DNA of 64,000 nt from Chloroflexota bacterium (GTDB lineage Bacteria > Chloroflexota > Dehalococcoidia > JABGRK01): contig JABGRK010000017.1 in the NCBI GenBank assembly GCA_018648325.1, positions 186,001 to 250,000 on the forward strand, given 5' to 3'. Made by a program: the position numbers and the translations under genes. Position 1 is the first letter of the stretch. The number at the start of each line of letters is the position of its first letter. This document shows, one piece after another, positions 31,707 through 41,587 of this stretch. The notes beneath the pieces were generated by a model. It worked only from the letters and a program-made list of their open reading frames with translations, searched no databases and was not told the DNA's origin.

Positions 31707-33260
31707 ATGGGTAGCGTATCGGACAGGCTTGATAATCTAAAAGACCGGGAAGCCAAAGCCAAAGCGCTTGGCGGATCCGAACAGATTGCCCGTCAAAAGG
31801 CGAAAGGCAAACTTACTGCCAGAGAGCGGCTGGAATTGCTGTTTGACCCCGGCACGTTTGAAGAGCTGGACATGTTTGTGGCCAGCCGCAGCACCGATTT
31901 TGACATGCAATCTGCCTATGTTGCTGCTGAAGGTGTGATTACCGGCCATGGTCTGGTAGACGGCCGTCAGGTATGTGCCTACTCGCAGGACTTCACATCC
32001 ATGGGTGGAACGCTGGGTGAGATGCATGCCAAAAAGATTTGGAAGGTGCTTGATCTTGCCCTTAAAACCCGGTGTCCGGTAGTCGGGCTTAACGATTCGG
32101 GTGGCGCGCGCATTCAGGAGGGCGTGGATGCTCTTTCCGGATATGGCGGTATATTTTACCGCAACACTTGTGCGTCCGGTGTTATTCCCCAGATATCGGC
32201 CATAATGGGACCCACCGCCGGTGGCGCCGTATATTCACCAGCGCTGATGGACTGGGTGTTTATGGTGAAAAACTCAAGTTATATGTTCATCACCGGACCT
32301 GATGTGGTGCGCTCTGTTATTGGTGAGGAAGTATCAGCTGAGAAGTTGGGTGGCGCAGTTACTCAAAACAGCAAAAGCGGCGTGGCTCATTTTGCCTGTG
32401 ACGATGATGCATCTGCAATCCAGCAGATAAAAGAACTGCTTTCATATTTGCCATCAAGCAACGATGAAGCTGCTCCCCCGGTTGCAACCATGGATGAGCC
32501 AGATCGCACTAACGAGGCTTTGGATACGATTATTCCCGATAGCAGCAAAAAAGTGTACGACATGATGGATATCATCAGGTCGATAGTTGATGATGGCGTG
32601 GTGCTGGAGCCACATTCCAATTATGCCAAAAACATGATAGTTTGTTTTGCCCGCATGGATGGCCAGACGGTGGGCATTATAGCCAATCAGCCCAAGGCTC
32701 TTGCCGGGTGTCTGGACGTTAACGCTTCTGATAAAGCATCGCGCTTTATCAGGTTCTGCGATGCCTTTAATATTCCACTGGTTACGCTGGTGGATGTTCC
32801 CGGATATCTGCCCGGTACCAAACAGGAGTGGACCGGTATTATTCGCCATGGAGCCAAGCTGCTTTACGCATATTCAGAGGCCACTGTGCCCAAGGTTACA
32901 CTGATTACCCGCAAAGCATATGGTGGTGCATATCTGGCGATGTGCTCAAAGGATCTGGGTGCCGATTACGTTATGGCGTGGCCCACTGCCGAGATAGCGG
33001 TTATGGGTGGACTGGGCGCTGCTTCCATAATTCACCGGCGTGAGATAAACGGGGATGCAGATCCTAAGGCCAAGCTTGTTGAGAAGATAAAAGAGTATAA
33101 CGATCTATTCTGCAATCCCTACATTGCTGCATCACGCGGATACGTTGATGCTGTGATAAGTCCACGTGACAGTCGAGCCAGAATAATAAGCGCGCTTGCC
33201 CTGCTTGAGACCAAGTATGAGACGCGCCCTGACAAAAAACACGGCAATATGCCCGTCTAG
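31707..33260 (+). CDS. acyl-CoA carboxylase carboxyltransferase (propionyl-CoA carboxylase beta / methylmalonyl-CoA decarboxylase alpha-like)
   Basis: KLTARERLELLFDPGTFEELDMFV...GLNDSGGARIQEGVDALSGYGGIF...GGAYLAMCSKDLGADYVMAWPTAEIAVMGGLGA. Confidence 0.92.
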   Translation: MGSVSDRLDNLKDREAKAKALGGSEQIARQKAKGKLTARERLELLFDPGTFEELDMFVASRSTDFDMQSAYVAAEGVITGHGLVDGRQVCAYSQDFTSMGGTLGEMHAKKIWKVLDLALKTRCPVVGLNDSGGARIQEGVDALSGYGGIFYRNTCASGVIPQISAIMGPTAGGAVYSPALMDWVFMVKNSSYMFITGPDVVRSVIGEEVSAEKLGGAVTQNSKSGVAHFACDDDASAIQQIKELLSYLPSSNDEAAPPVATMDEPDRTNEALDTIIPDSSKKVYDMMDIIRSIVDDGVVLEPHSNYAKNMIVCFARMDGQTVGIIANQPKALAGCLDVNASDKASRFIRFCDAFNIPLVTLVDVPGYLPGTKQEWTGIIRHGAKLLYAYSEATVPKVTLITRKAYGGAYLAMCSKDLGADYVMAWPTAEIAVMGGLGAASIIHRREINGDADPKAKLVEKIKEYNDLFCNPYIAASRGYVDAVISPRDSRARIISALALLETKYETRPDKKHGNMPV

Positions 33261-33314
33261 GTTTCTATCTTATCACCTCGTAAATCGTTTCCTAATAAGA
33301 TATAATAGTTAGCT

Positions 33315-34568
33315 ATGGGTAAAACTTTAGTTGAAAAAATCTTAAGCAATAAATCCGGGACTGATGCCGTGGCAGGTGGTATAGCCATTGCCAAGGTTGA
33401 TGTGGCCTTTGTGCAGGATGGAACCGGGCCGCTGGCGGTACGCCAGTTTGACGAGGCCGGTTTTGCAAAAGTAGCCAATCCTGATAAATCAATCCTCTTT
33501 TTAGATCATGCAGCACCCAGTCCTAATCAACAGCTTTCTAACGACCATATGCTGCTGCGCCAGTTTTCCAAAAACACTGGTGTGCAACTCTCGGAAGTGG
33601 GTGAGGGTGTATGCCATCAGATAGTTGCCGAGAGCTACGCTAGTCCGGGCGATGTTGTTGTGGGTGCGGATTCACACACGGTGACAGCGGGCGCTTTTTC
33701 TGCAGTGGCAACAGGCATGGGCTCAACGGATATTGCTGTGGCAATGGCGCTGGGCAAGACGTGGTTCCGTGTTCCCGAGACTTATAAAATTGTCGTAAAT
33801 GGTAAGTTTCAAAAAGGTGTTTATCCCAAAGACCTGATACTTCATCTCATTGGTATGATAGGTGCCGACGGTGCCACATACAAGGCGCTTGAATTTGCCG
33901 GTGATACGATTGATGCTATGTCCATGGTGGGGCGACTGACTATCGCCAACATGGCGGTGGAGGCCGGTGCCAAGGTTGGGTTGTTTGCCTCTGACGAAAC
34001 GACTCGCGATTATCTAATCAAACAGGGCCGTGGTGACAGTTACGTTGCTATTGCTCCCGACGCTGATGCTGTGTACGAGCGCGTTATTGAGATTGACGCC
34101 GGTACCATTGAGCCGACGGTTTCCAAACCGCATACGGTAGATAATACTGCACTTGCTAAAGAGCTGGGCGATGTCAAAATCCAGCAAGTGTTTATGGGTA
34201 CCTGCACTAACGGCAGGCTTAACGATTTTGCCGTTGCGGCGGGGATACTTAAGGGTAAGAAACGCCATGCGGATACGAGGTTGCTGATTGCTCCCGCATC
34301 CAGAAAAGTGCTGTCAGATGCCATAGCCGCCGGTTATATTCAGACATTGCTTGACGCCGGTGCGACTATAATGCCGCCGGGCTGTGCCGCCTGCGTGGGT
34401 GTGCATCAGGGCATTCTGGGAGACGGCGAGGTTTGTCTGTCAACCGCCAACCGTAATTTCAAGGGCAGGATGGGCAATCCCGACAGCTATATTTACCTGG
34501 CAAGCCCTGCTACTGCAGCGGCGTCTGCTATAACGGGACGTATTACCGACCCGCGGGAGGTGGTGTAA
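33315..34568 (+). CDS. LeuC/AcnA-type hydro-lyase large subunit (candidate aconitase or homoaconitase/isopropylmalate isomerase)
   Basis: GKTLVEKILSNKSG...FLDHAAPSPNQQLSNDH...GADSHTVTAGAFSAVATGMGSTDIAVAMALGKTW...GTCTNGRLNDF...PPGCAACVGVHQG. Confidence 0.9.
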   Translation: MGKTLVEKILSNKSGTDAVAGGIAIAKVDVAFVQDGTGPLAVRQFDEAGFAKVANPDKSILFLDHAAPSPNQQLSNDHMLLRQFSKNTGVQLSEVGEGVCHQIVAESYASPGDVVVGADSHTVTAGAFSAVATGMGSTDIAVAMALGKTWFRVPETYKIVVNGKFQKGVYPKDLILHLIGMIGADGATYKALEFAGDTIDAMSMVGRLTIANMAVEAGAKVGLFASDETTRDYLIKQGRGDSYVAIAPDADAVYERVIEIDAGTIEPTVSKPHTVDNTALAKELGDVKIQQVFMGTCTNGRLNDFAVAAGILKGKKRHADTRLLIAPASRKVLSDAIAAGYIQTLLDAGATIMPPGCAACVGVHQGILGDGEVCLSTANRNFKGRMGNPDSYIYLASPATAAASAITGRITDPREVV

Positions 34569-35062
34569 TGTTAAAGGGCCAAGCGCACAAATTTGGCAGT
34601 GACATATCTACCGACCTTATTGCGCCGGGTAGATACTTTCATCTCAGGAGCAATTTGCCTGAGCTCGCAAAGCATGTGCTTGAGGATGCTGATCCAGAGT
34701 TTGCGTCCATAGTCAAAAGTGGTGATTTTGTTGTTGCAGACAGCAACTTCGGGCTGGGCTCCAGCCGCGAGCATGCGCCGATCATCATTAAAATGGCGGG
34801 TGTTGCTGCTGTGTTGGCCAAGTCATTCGCACGTATATTTTTTAGAAATGCCATAAACGTTGGACTGCCGGTGCTCATTTGTGACACGGATCAGATTGGG
34901 CAGGGAGATGAGCTTGAGGTTGATCTGGCAGCAGGTATCATCAAAGATAAGACCAATGGAATTGAACTCACATTCAGCAAAATTCCCGAGGCCATGCTCA
35001 AGATTTTAGACGAGGGCGGGCTTGTTCCCTATATAAAAAAGCACGGCGATTTTAAGCTTTAA
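34568..35062 (+). CDS. LeuD-type hydro-lyase small subunit
   Basis: KFGSDISTDLIAPGRYFHL...NFGLGSSREHAPIIIKMAGVAAVLAKSFARIFFRNAINVGLPVL. Confidence 0.92.
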   Translation: MLKGQAHKFGSDISTDLIAPGRYFHLRSNLPELAKHVLEDADPEFASIVKSGDFVVADSNFGLGSSREHAPIIIKMAGVAAVLAKSFARIFFRNAINVGLPVLICDTDQIGQGDELEVDLAAGIIKDKTNGIELTFSKIPEAMLKILDEGGLVPYIKKHGDFKL

Positions 35063-35073
35063 GGATTAGTTTA

Positions 35074-36162
35074 GTGCCTTATGATGTAACATTAATTCCC
35101 GGCGACGGTATTGGGCCGGAGGTGACTTCCGCAACGGTGCGTGTGCTGGAGGCAACAGGGGTTGCCTTTAACTGGGATACACAGGATGCTGGCGAAGGTG
35201 TTATGGCCAAATACGGTACGCCTCTTCCTGAGCACGTAATTGAATCGATTAAGAAGAACGGTATTGCGCTTAAAGGGCCCATTACCACTCCGGTGGGCAC
35301 TGGTTTTCGCAGCGTAAACGTTGCTTTGCGCCAGACGCTTGATCTTTATGCCTGTCTGCGTCCGTGCAAGACCTACGATGGCGTTCCGTCGCGGTACAGC
35401 GATGTTGACCTGATAGTAGTCAGGGAGAACACTGAGGGGCTTTATTGCGGTATAGAGTTCGAAAAGGGCACTGCCGAGCTTGATAAGCTGATAGCGCTGG
35501 TCAAAGAAAACGAAGGCAAGGAGCTGGACAAGAACTCCGGTGTAAGCCTGAAGGTTATATCCGAGCATGCCAGCAGGCGCATTGTAAAGTTTGCTTTTGA
35601 GTATGCGCGCAAAAATGGCAGAAAAAAGGTAACCGCCGTTCATAAGGCTAACATTCTCAAGTACTCCGACGGGCTTTTTCTGTCGATCGCTAATGAAATA
35701 GCTGCCGGTTACCCTGATATTGAGTACGACGACGTGATAATAGATAACATGTGTATGCAGCTGGTGCGCAATCCCGAGAAGTATGACGTTATGGTGCTGC
35801 CCAACCTGTTTGGGGACATAGCATCGGACCTGTGTGCCGGACTGGTGGGAGGGCTTGGTGTTGCGCCGGGTGCCAACATAGGTGAAGGGTACGCCGTTTT
35901 TGAGCCGACTCATGGTAGTGCTCCCAAGTATGCCGGGCTGAACAAGACCAATCCGATGGCAACGATGCTATCCGGTGTTTTGATGCTAAGGCATTTGGGT
36001 CACATAGATGAGGCCGACAGGATGGAGAAGGCGCTTGCTGATATCATCGCAGAAGGTAAGTCGGTCACTTACGATTTGAAGTCCGACCGCGAGGATACAA
36101 CGGCGGTGGGAACATCAGAAGTGGCTGATGCCATAATCGAAAAAATGATTAGTTTAAAGTAG
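35074..36162 (+). CDS. icd: NAD-type isocitrate dehydrogenase / isopropylmalate dehydrogenase family
   Basis: VTLIPGDGIGPEV...FRSVNVALRQTLDLYACLRPCKTYDGVPSRY...VVRENTEGLYCGIEF; 3' context mdh. Confidence 0.85.
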   Translation: MPYDVTLIPGDGIGPEVTSATVRVLEATGVAFNWDTQDAGEGVMAKYGTPLPEHVIESIKKNGIALKGPITTPVGTGFRSVNVALRQTLDLYACLRPCKTYDGVPSRYSDVDLIVVRENTEGLYCGIEFEKGTAELDKLIALVKENEGKELDKNSGVSLKVISEHASRRIVKFAFEYARKNGRKKVTAVHKANILKYSDGLFLSIANEIAAGYPDIEYDDVIIDNMCMQLVRNPEKYDVMVLPNLFGDIASDLCAGLVGGLGVAPGANIGEGYAVFEPTHGSAPKYAGLNKTNPMATMLSGVLMLRHLGHIDEADRMEKALADIIAEGKSVTYDLKSDREDTTAVGTSEVADAIIEKMISLK

Positions 36163-36175
36163 CAGGAGTTATGAA

Positions 36176-37105
36176 GTGAAGAGCAAGGTAACTGTTATAG
36201 GGGCCGGTAATGTGGGAGCGACCTGTGCACAGCGTGTGGCGCAGGGTGGTTACGCCGATGTGGTATTGCTGGACATTGTTGAAGGGATGCCGCAGGGCAA
36301 GGCCATAGACATGATGCACAGCCATCCTATAGTCGGATCATCTAGAAGCATAGTTGGTACCAACAGTTACGATGATACTGCTGGGTCGGATGTGGTGGTC
36401 ATAACATCAGGTTCGCCGCGTAAGCCGGGCATGAGCAGGGACGACCTTGTTGCGGTAAACAGTGCGGTCATGAATAGCGTTGTGCCCCAGGTACTCAAAC
36501 ATTCACCCGATTGCATTCTCATAGTGGTAACCAATCCTCTGGATGCCATGGTATATCTGGTTTTAAAAATATCGGGATTGCCATCAAGCCGGGTTATGGG
36601 TATGTCGGGTGTGTTGGATACGGGGCGTTTCAGATCGATAATTGCGGCACATCTCGATGTTTCAGTTCAGGACGTACATGCTTGCATACTGGGAGCGCAT
36701 GGCGATACTATGGTGATCATGCCGAGGCTTAGCACTGTGGGCGGTGTGCCGCTGACCCAACTTTTATCTAAACAGGAGATTGATAAGCTTGTTGATCGCT
36801 CGGTCAAAAGCGGTGCTGAGGTTGTCAGTTTGCTCAAAACCGGAAGCGCGTTCTATGCTCCGGGCATAGCAGCGGCGCAGATGGCCGAATCCATCGTGCT
36901 GGATAGTAAGCGTATTCTCCCCGTTTGCGCATATCTTGATGGACAGTTTGGCCTAAGTGACATATATCTGGGTGTTCCGGCAAAGATTGGTGCCGATGGT
37001 GTGGAAAAGGTGCTTGAGTTCGAGCTTACAGATGAAGAAAAGCTGGCGCTGGATAAATCCGCTGAGTCTGTGCGAGAGCTTATCGCCAAACTGGATTTGA
37101 GTTAG
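36176..37105 (+). CDS. mdh: malate dehydrogenase
   Basis: VTVIGAGNVGATCAQRVAQGGYADVVLLDIVEGMPQGKAIDM...GSPRKPGMSRDDL...GAHGDTMVIMPR. Confidence 0.95.
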   Translation: MKSKVTVIGAGNVGATCAQRVAQGGYADVVLLDIVEGMPQGKAIDMMHSHPIVGSSRSIVGTNSYDDTAGSDVVVITSGSPRKPGMSRDDLVAVNSAVMNSVVPQVLKHSPDCILIVVTNPLDAMVYLVLKISGLPSSRVMGMSGVLDTGRFRSIIAAHLDVSVQDVHACILGAHGDTMVIMPRLSTVGGVPLTQLLSKQEIDKLVDRSVKSGAEVVSLLKTGSAFYAPGIAAAQMAESIVLDSKRILPVCAYLDGQFGLSDIYLGVPAKIGADGVEKVLEFELTDEEKLALDKSAESVRELIAKLDLS

Positions 37106-37109
37106 CCAT

Positions 37110-37472
37110 ATGCCGATTTACGAGTATGGATGCAAAGACTGTAGACGCAAAACCACTGTATTTCTGCGCAGCTTCTCCGTTGAACCGAAGGCGCTTGTTT
37201 GTGATTCCTGCGGCGGTAGCAATCTTGTTCGCCTCATTTCCCGCGTTGCTGTTGTGAAGTCGGAGGCAGCCCGCATGGAAGCGATGGCCGATCCGTCCAG
37301 TTGGGGAGGCGTTGACGAGAACGACCCCAAGAGCATTGCCAAAATGATGCGCAGTATGCAAAACCAGATGGGCGAGGCCGTAGATCCGCAGATGGAAGAG
37401 GCTATTGAGAAGATGGAGCAGGGTGAGATACCCGATGAGCCATCTTATGGTGGCGGAATGGAAGATTTTTAG
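37110..37472 (+). CDS. FmdB-family zinc ribbon protein
   Basis: MPIYEYGCKDCRRKTTVFLRSFSVEPKALVCDSCGGSNLVRLISRVAVVKSE. Confidence 0.85.
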   Translation: MPIYEYGCKDCRRKTTVFLRSFSVEPKALVCDSCGGSNLVRLISRVAVVKSEAARMEAMADPSSWGGVDENDPKSIAKMMRSMQNQMGEAVDPQMEEAIEKMEQGEIPDEPSYGGGMEDF

Positions 37473-37512
37473 GTAAATAAGCCTCCATCAGACTCATTCC
37501 CCAAGAGCCTTT

Positions 37513-38235
37513 TTATTCCACCATCTTGCGCCTGAACAGGAAAATACCCAGTGCAAAGAACACTATGGTATAGCCCATAACCCAATAGAAATCTACAGCA
37601 ACGTCACTAAAACCTGCCCCTTGAACCATTACATCTCTGGTCGCATCAAGGGCATGGGCGAACGGCAGAAGGTTCATTACACTTTGAAATCCGCTTCCAA
37701 ACACTTCTAAATCAAACCATGCACCTCCAAATATTGTTAAAAGGAGTACCGCTGTATAAGCATAAGGCACTTGTTTGTATGTAAGACGCGAACCAGCGAC
37801 CATCCCCAGACCTATATAGCCCAAAGACATGATAAAAAGGACGAGAAAAACAAGGCCTAAATTCCCACTTGTTTCGAGCCCGAGTAAAGCTGCTATACCA
37901 AAGATCAGAGCCGTTTGGATAATCGCTACTGGTATGTATGGTAGGGAATAAGCTGAAATGAAGTCTTTTGGCTTTAGTGGTGCAGTGAGCAGCCTCGACA
38001 AAAGCGCGCTATCTCTGTCTTTAGCAAGTATCATAGACGAACTGAATTGCAGCATGACGAAAGCAAAGAGGGTTATTCCGGGTGCTAAATTGGCAGGGCT
38101 GAACATGACTTCTACTTTACTGATAGGGGATAGTATAAGCAGCAGGGCTATTGGTAGACCCATTGCCAGACCCAGGGATAGATAGTCCAGGAACATTTCC
38201 TTGAAATTCCTCTGGGCAAGTGCCAAAAATCTCAT
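37513..38235 (-). CDS. ABC-2 type transporter permease
   Basis: 240 aa, multiple TM; overlaps start-stop with ATPase gene. Confidence 0.85.
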   Translation of the reverse strand: MRFLALAQRNFKEMFLDYLSLGLAMGLPIALLLILSPISKVEVMFSPANLAPGITLFAFVMLQFSSSMILAKDRDSALLSRLLTAPLKPKDFISAYSLPYIPVAIIQTALIFGIAALLGLETSGNLGLVFLVLFIMSLGYIGLGMVAGSRLTYKQVPYAYTAVLLLTIFGGAWFDLEVFGSGFQSVMNLLPFAHALDATRDVMVQGAGFSDVAVDFYWVMGYTIVFFALGIFLFRRKMVE

Positions 38236-39176
38236 TCTCTGAGCTCCTTGCCTGTAAGATGCAGGAATACATCATCCAGAGTGACCTGCTTTTGAGATGT
38301 GGATTCGATAACGACTTCTTTGGATCGCAAATAATCTACTATCTCGTTGAAATTCAGTTCTTTTGCCTTAATTTCAATCCCGCCATCGACTTCTTTTATT
38401 TCCGGATATATCTTCCTTAATCCCTCAATGGCGTCATTGGTCAGACTCTTTGCCTTAACAACCATTACTTGCATATCTGATATGCTATCTTTCAACTCAC
38501 CAGGCGTTCCGAGGGCTATTATATTGCCCTCGTCTATTATCGCTATTCTATCTGCCAGGCTGTCAGCTTCTTCCAGATAGTGAGTTGTAAGTACTATCGT
38601 CTTTTTACCTTTAAGTTCTGTGATATGTTCCCACGTGCTTCTTCGTGACTGAGGGTCCAGCCCAAGCGTCGGCTCGTCTAAAAATAACACCTGAGGGTCG
38701 GAGACAAGGGCCATAGCGATGCTAAGCCTTCTTTTCATCCCTCCTGAATATTTTCTTACTTGCTCTTTTGCCCTACTTCTCAGCCCCATCATCTCCAGAA
38801 GTTCCTCTGACCTCTTTTTCACCTCATCTTTACCAAATCCGTGTATCCTGCCCATCAAGCTCAGGTTCTCCCATGCGTTAAGATGCTCGGCGATTGCGGT
38901 CTCCTGTGGTGAGAGGTCTATTATTTGTTTTACTGCTATGGGATCTTTTAGTGTATCGTGACCCATAATCGTGGCTGTACCGCTGGTGGGTCTGAGCAGG
39001 CAACACAGCATTTTGATCGTGGTTGTTTTACCGGCACCATTTGGCCCTAGCAATGCGAACAACTCTCCTTTGTTAATAGATAAATCTATGCCATTTACTG
39101 CTATAAAATCCCCGAAGTTTCTGGAAATATTGGATGTTTGGATTGCAATACGATTGTCGCTTGTCGTGTTGCTCAC
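38232..39176 (-). CDS. ABC transporter ATP-binding protein
   Basis: Walker A GPNGAGKTTTIKML; signature YSGGMKRRLSIAMAL; Walker B VLFLDEPTLGLD. Confidence 0.96.
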   Translation of the reverse strand: MSNTTSDNRIAIQTSNISRNFGDFIAVNGIDLSINKGELFALLGPNGAGKTTTIKMLCCLLRPTSGTATIMGHDTLKDPIAVKQIIDLSPQETAIAEHLNAWENLSLMGRIHGFGKDEVKKRSEELLEMMGLRSRAKEQVRKYSGGMKRRLSIAMALVSDPQVLFLDEPTLGLDPQSRRSTWEHITELKGKKTIVLTTHYLEEADSLADRIAIIDEGNIIALGTPGELKDSISDMQVMVVKAKSLTNDAIEGLRKIYPEIKEVDGGIEIKAKELNFNEIVDYLRSKEVVIESTSQKQVTLDDVFLHLTGKELRE

Positions 39177-39254
39177 GGTTACTCCTTATTTGATCCGGTC
39201 ATTTTCAAAACTAGTCTACCACAATACCTTCTGCTCATAAAGTTCCTTAATCGG

Positions 39255-39283
39255 TTGACTGTAGCGCGTTACTGTACTACTAT
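39255..39283 (+). promoter_or_regulatory. sigma70-type promoter for fumarase genes
   Basis: TTGACT-N17-TACTAT. Confidence 0.55.
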
Positions 39284-39306
39284 GGTGCTGCGCCAGGAAT
39301 GAAACT

Positions 39307-40158
39307 ATGACGATACGCGAAATCTATATAGATGATATAACAGCGGCTGTTGCGTCTTTATGCCAGCAGGCCAACTACTATCTCCCTGATGATGTTCTAA
39401 GTGCACTCAAACATGCTCATGAGCAGGAAGAGTCACCACTGGGACGGCAGGTGTTAAGCAGTATACTTGAAAACGCAGATATTGCTGCCAAAAAGAATAT
39501 GCCTCTTTGTCAGGATTGCGGTACCACGCTGGTGTTTTTAGAAATTGGGCAGGATGTTCACATTAGCGGAGGTTTGCTTAGTGGCGCTGTTGCCGAGGGC
39601 GTGAGAAGGGGATACGCGGATGGTTATCTGCGCAAGTCGATAGTAGAGAGTCCCTTTACCGACCGCGTGAACACTGGTGATAATACGCCGGCAGTTATTC
39701 ACGAAGAAATTGTAGCTGGTAATAAGCTCAAGATCACGGTCATGCCCAAGGGCGGTGGCAGTGAGAATATGACCAGGTTTACCGCACTTACTCCGGCGCA
39801 AGGCAGGCAGGGCGTGGTTGATTTTGTGGTTGGCGCCGTCGATAAAGCGGGCAGCAGCCCGTGTCCGCCAATAATCGTAGGTGTTGGCATCGGAGGTACT
39901 ACCGATAAGGCGATGCTGCTTTCAAAAAGGGCGCTACTGCGCAAGGTTGGAAGCCCCAGCGATGATGACGAGGCTGCCAATCTGGAGGAAGAACTGCTTG
40001 AGCAGATAAACGCTCTTGGTATAGGCCCGCAGGGGTTTGGCGGCAAGGTAACGGCTCTGGCGGTACACGTGGAGGTATTTCCATCCCACATTGCCAGTTT
40101 ACCGGTTGCGGTAACCCTGCAGTGCCATAGCGCACGGCACAAGGAAATCGTACTTTAG
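39307..40158 (+). CDS. class I fumarate hydratase/tartrate dehydratase, alpha subunit
   Basis: MPLCQDCGTTLVFLEIGQDVHI...MPKGGGSENMTRFTALTPAQG. Confidence 0.93.
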   Translation: MTIREIYIDDITAAVASLCQQANYYLPDDVLSALKHAHEQEESPLGRQVLSSILENADIAAKKNMPLCQDCGTTLVFLEIGQDVHISGGLLSGAVAEGVRRGYADGYLRKSIVESPFTDRVNTGDNTPAVIHEEIVAGNKLKITVMPKGGGSENMTRFTALTPAQGRQGVVDFVVGAVDKAGSSPCPPIIVGVGIGGTTDKAMLLSKRALLRKVGSPSDDDEAANLEEELLEQINALGIGPQGFGGKVTALAVHVEVFPSHIASLPVAVTLQCHSARHKEIVL

Positions 40159-40167
40159 GAACAAGTA

Positions 40168-40728
40168 GTGTTAATTTTAGAACCACCAATTGATGATCTG
40201 ATGATAGAAAGTCTTAAGGCGGGTGATCAGCTTACGATCAGCGGTGTCATATACACTGCGCGTGATGCAGCGCATAGAAGGATGATAGAGGCGCTTGATA
40301 AAGGCGAACAGCTGCCATTTGATCCCAGGGGCCAGATATTGTACTACATGGGTCCGGCTCCCGCTAAACCGGGCGATGTCATTGGCTCGGCGGGGCCAAC
40401 TACCAGTTATCGCATGGATGTTTATACTCCACGTCTGCTTGAAGCCGGTCTTAAAGGGATGATAGGCAAGGGTGGGCGCTCTGATGATGTGAAAGCGGCG
40501 ATTGCCAAGTACAAAGCGGTGTATTTTGCAGCTATAGGTGGGGCTGCTGCACTTATCGCTCAGTCAATAAAGCGAGCAGAAGTTATTGCCTATGATGATT
40601 TGGGAGCCGAGGCGGTAAGAAGGCTGGAAGTTGAGAATTTTCCAGTCATTGTGGTAAACGATGTTTATGGTGGAGACCTTTATCATGAGGGCAGAAGCAA
40701 GTACCGCAGGCCAACCCAGATATCGTAA
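40168..40728 (+). CDS. class I fumarate hydratase/tartrate dehydratase, beta subunit
   Basis: LKAGDQLTISGVIYTARDAAHRRMIEALDKGEQLPFDPRGQILYYMGPAPAKPGDVIGSAGPTTSYRMD. Confidence 0.93.
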   Translation: MLILEPPIDDLMIESLKAGDQLTISGVIYTARDAAHRRMIEALDKGEQLPFDPRGQILYYMGPAPAKPGDVIGSAGPTTSYRMDVYTPRLLEAGLKGMIGKGGRSDDVKAAIAKYKAVYFAAIGGAAALIAQSIKRAEVIAYDDLGAEAVRRLEVENFPVIVVNDVYGGDLYHEGRSKYRRPTQIS

Positions 40729-41504
40729 TGAGTGAAAAACAATCAAAAGTTGATACTAAGTGGGACGACAGTGATGTCGTCCCTGATGTTATCTGCCCAG
40801 ATACGGCGTATGTTTTTGAGCGTATGACGCGTGCTACACAGGACGCAGTTGAGGCCACACTAGGGATTCTGGTGCTGGATGTGGGGTGCGGCATTGGTGC
40901 TGACGCCGGTGCTCTTGCCAAGTCTGGGGCAACCGTGGTTGGCCTTGAGCCATCTGAGGTTATGCTTCAAAAAGCCATTGAATTCACTTCAGGCGGACCA
41001 CGAGTGGCATTTGTACAGGGTATTGGGGAGAGTTTACCGTTCAAAACAGGAGCATTTGATTGTATTGTTTGCAAGGGTGCGCTGGATCATTTTACAAATC
41101 CGCTGGTTACGCTCAAAGAAATGTCGCGTTTGCTAAAAAGCGACGGGCGATTAATTATTTCCATTGCTAACTACGACAGTCTGAGTTGCAAACTGGGGCG
41201 TGCTTTACATAAGGTGCTGGGTCTTTTTGGCTGGGGACGTGGTAAGGGCAGGATGATGTGGCAGATTCCGCCGGATCACATTTACAAGTTTGATCATGCT
41301 TGTCTGAAAGCTATGCTAAAGCAGGTTGTCTGTATCGAAAAGACGGTTGGGGTTTCACTGCTGTGGGGGCTTCCATATTGGGGTATTTGCCTGTCAAAAC
41401 TACCACACAAGCTGTCGTGGTCGGTACTTGAGGTTCTGGGTAGGCTGGCCGGTTGTATGCCATCACAAGGCGATGTGATAGTGGTAAGGTGTTGTAAGGT
41501 TTAG
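40728..41504 (+). CDS. class I SAM-dependent methyltransferase
   Basis: VLDVGCGIGADAGALAKSGATVVGLEPSEVML...DCIVCKGALDHF. Confidence 0.85.
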   Translation: MSEKQSKVDTKWDDSDVVPDVICPDTAYVFERMTRATQDAVEATLGILVLDVGCGIGADAGALAKSGATVVGLEPSEVMLQKAIEFTSGGPRVAFVQGIGESLPFKTGAFDCIVCKGALDHFTNPLVTLKEMSRLLKSDGRLIISIANYDSLSCKLGRALHKVLGLFGWGRGKGRMMWQIPPDHIYKFDHACLKAMLKQVVCIEKTVGVSLLWGLPYWGICLSKLPHKLSWSVLEVLGRLAGCMPSQGDVIVVRCCKV

Positions 41505-41587
41505 CAACGCCGGCAGCTTTCAGGGGTACAGCAACGATGGATTAGGTATGTGCGTTGAGGTGCCTTCTCTATCTTGATTAGGCAGTT

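Noticed and set aside
35092-35913. 273-aa minus-strand ORF opposite icd
   Set aside because: Shadow ORF of the isocitrate dehydrogenase gene
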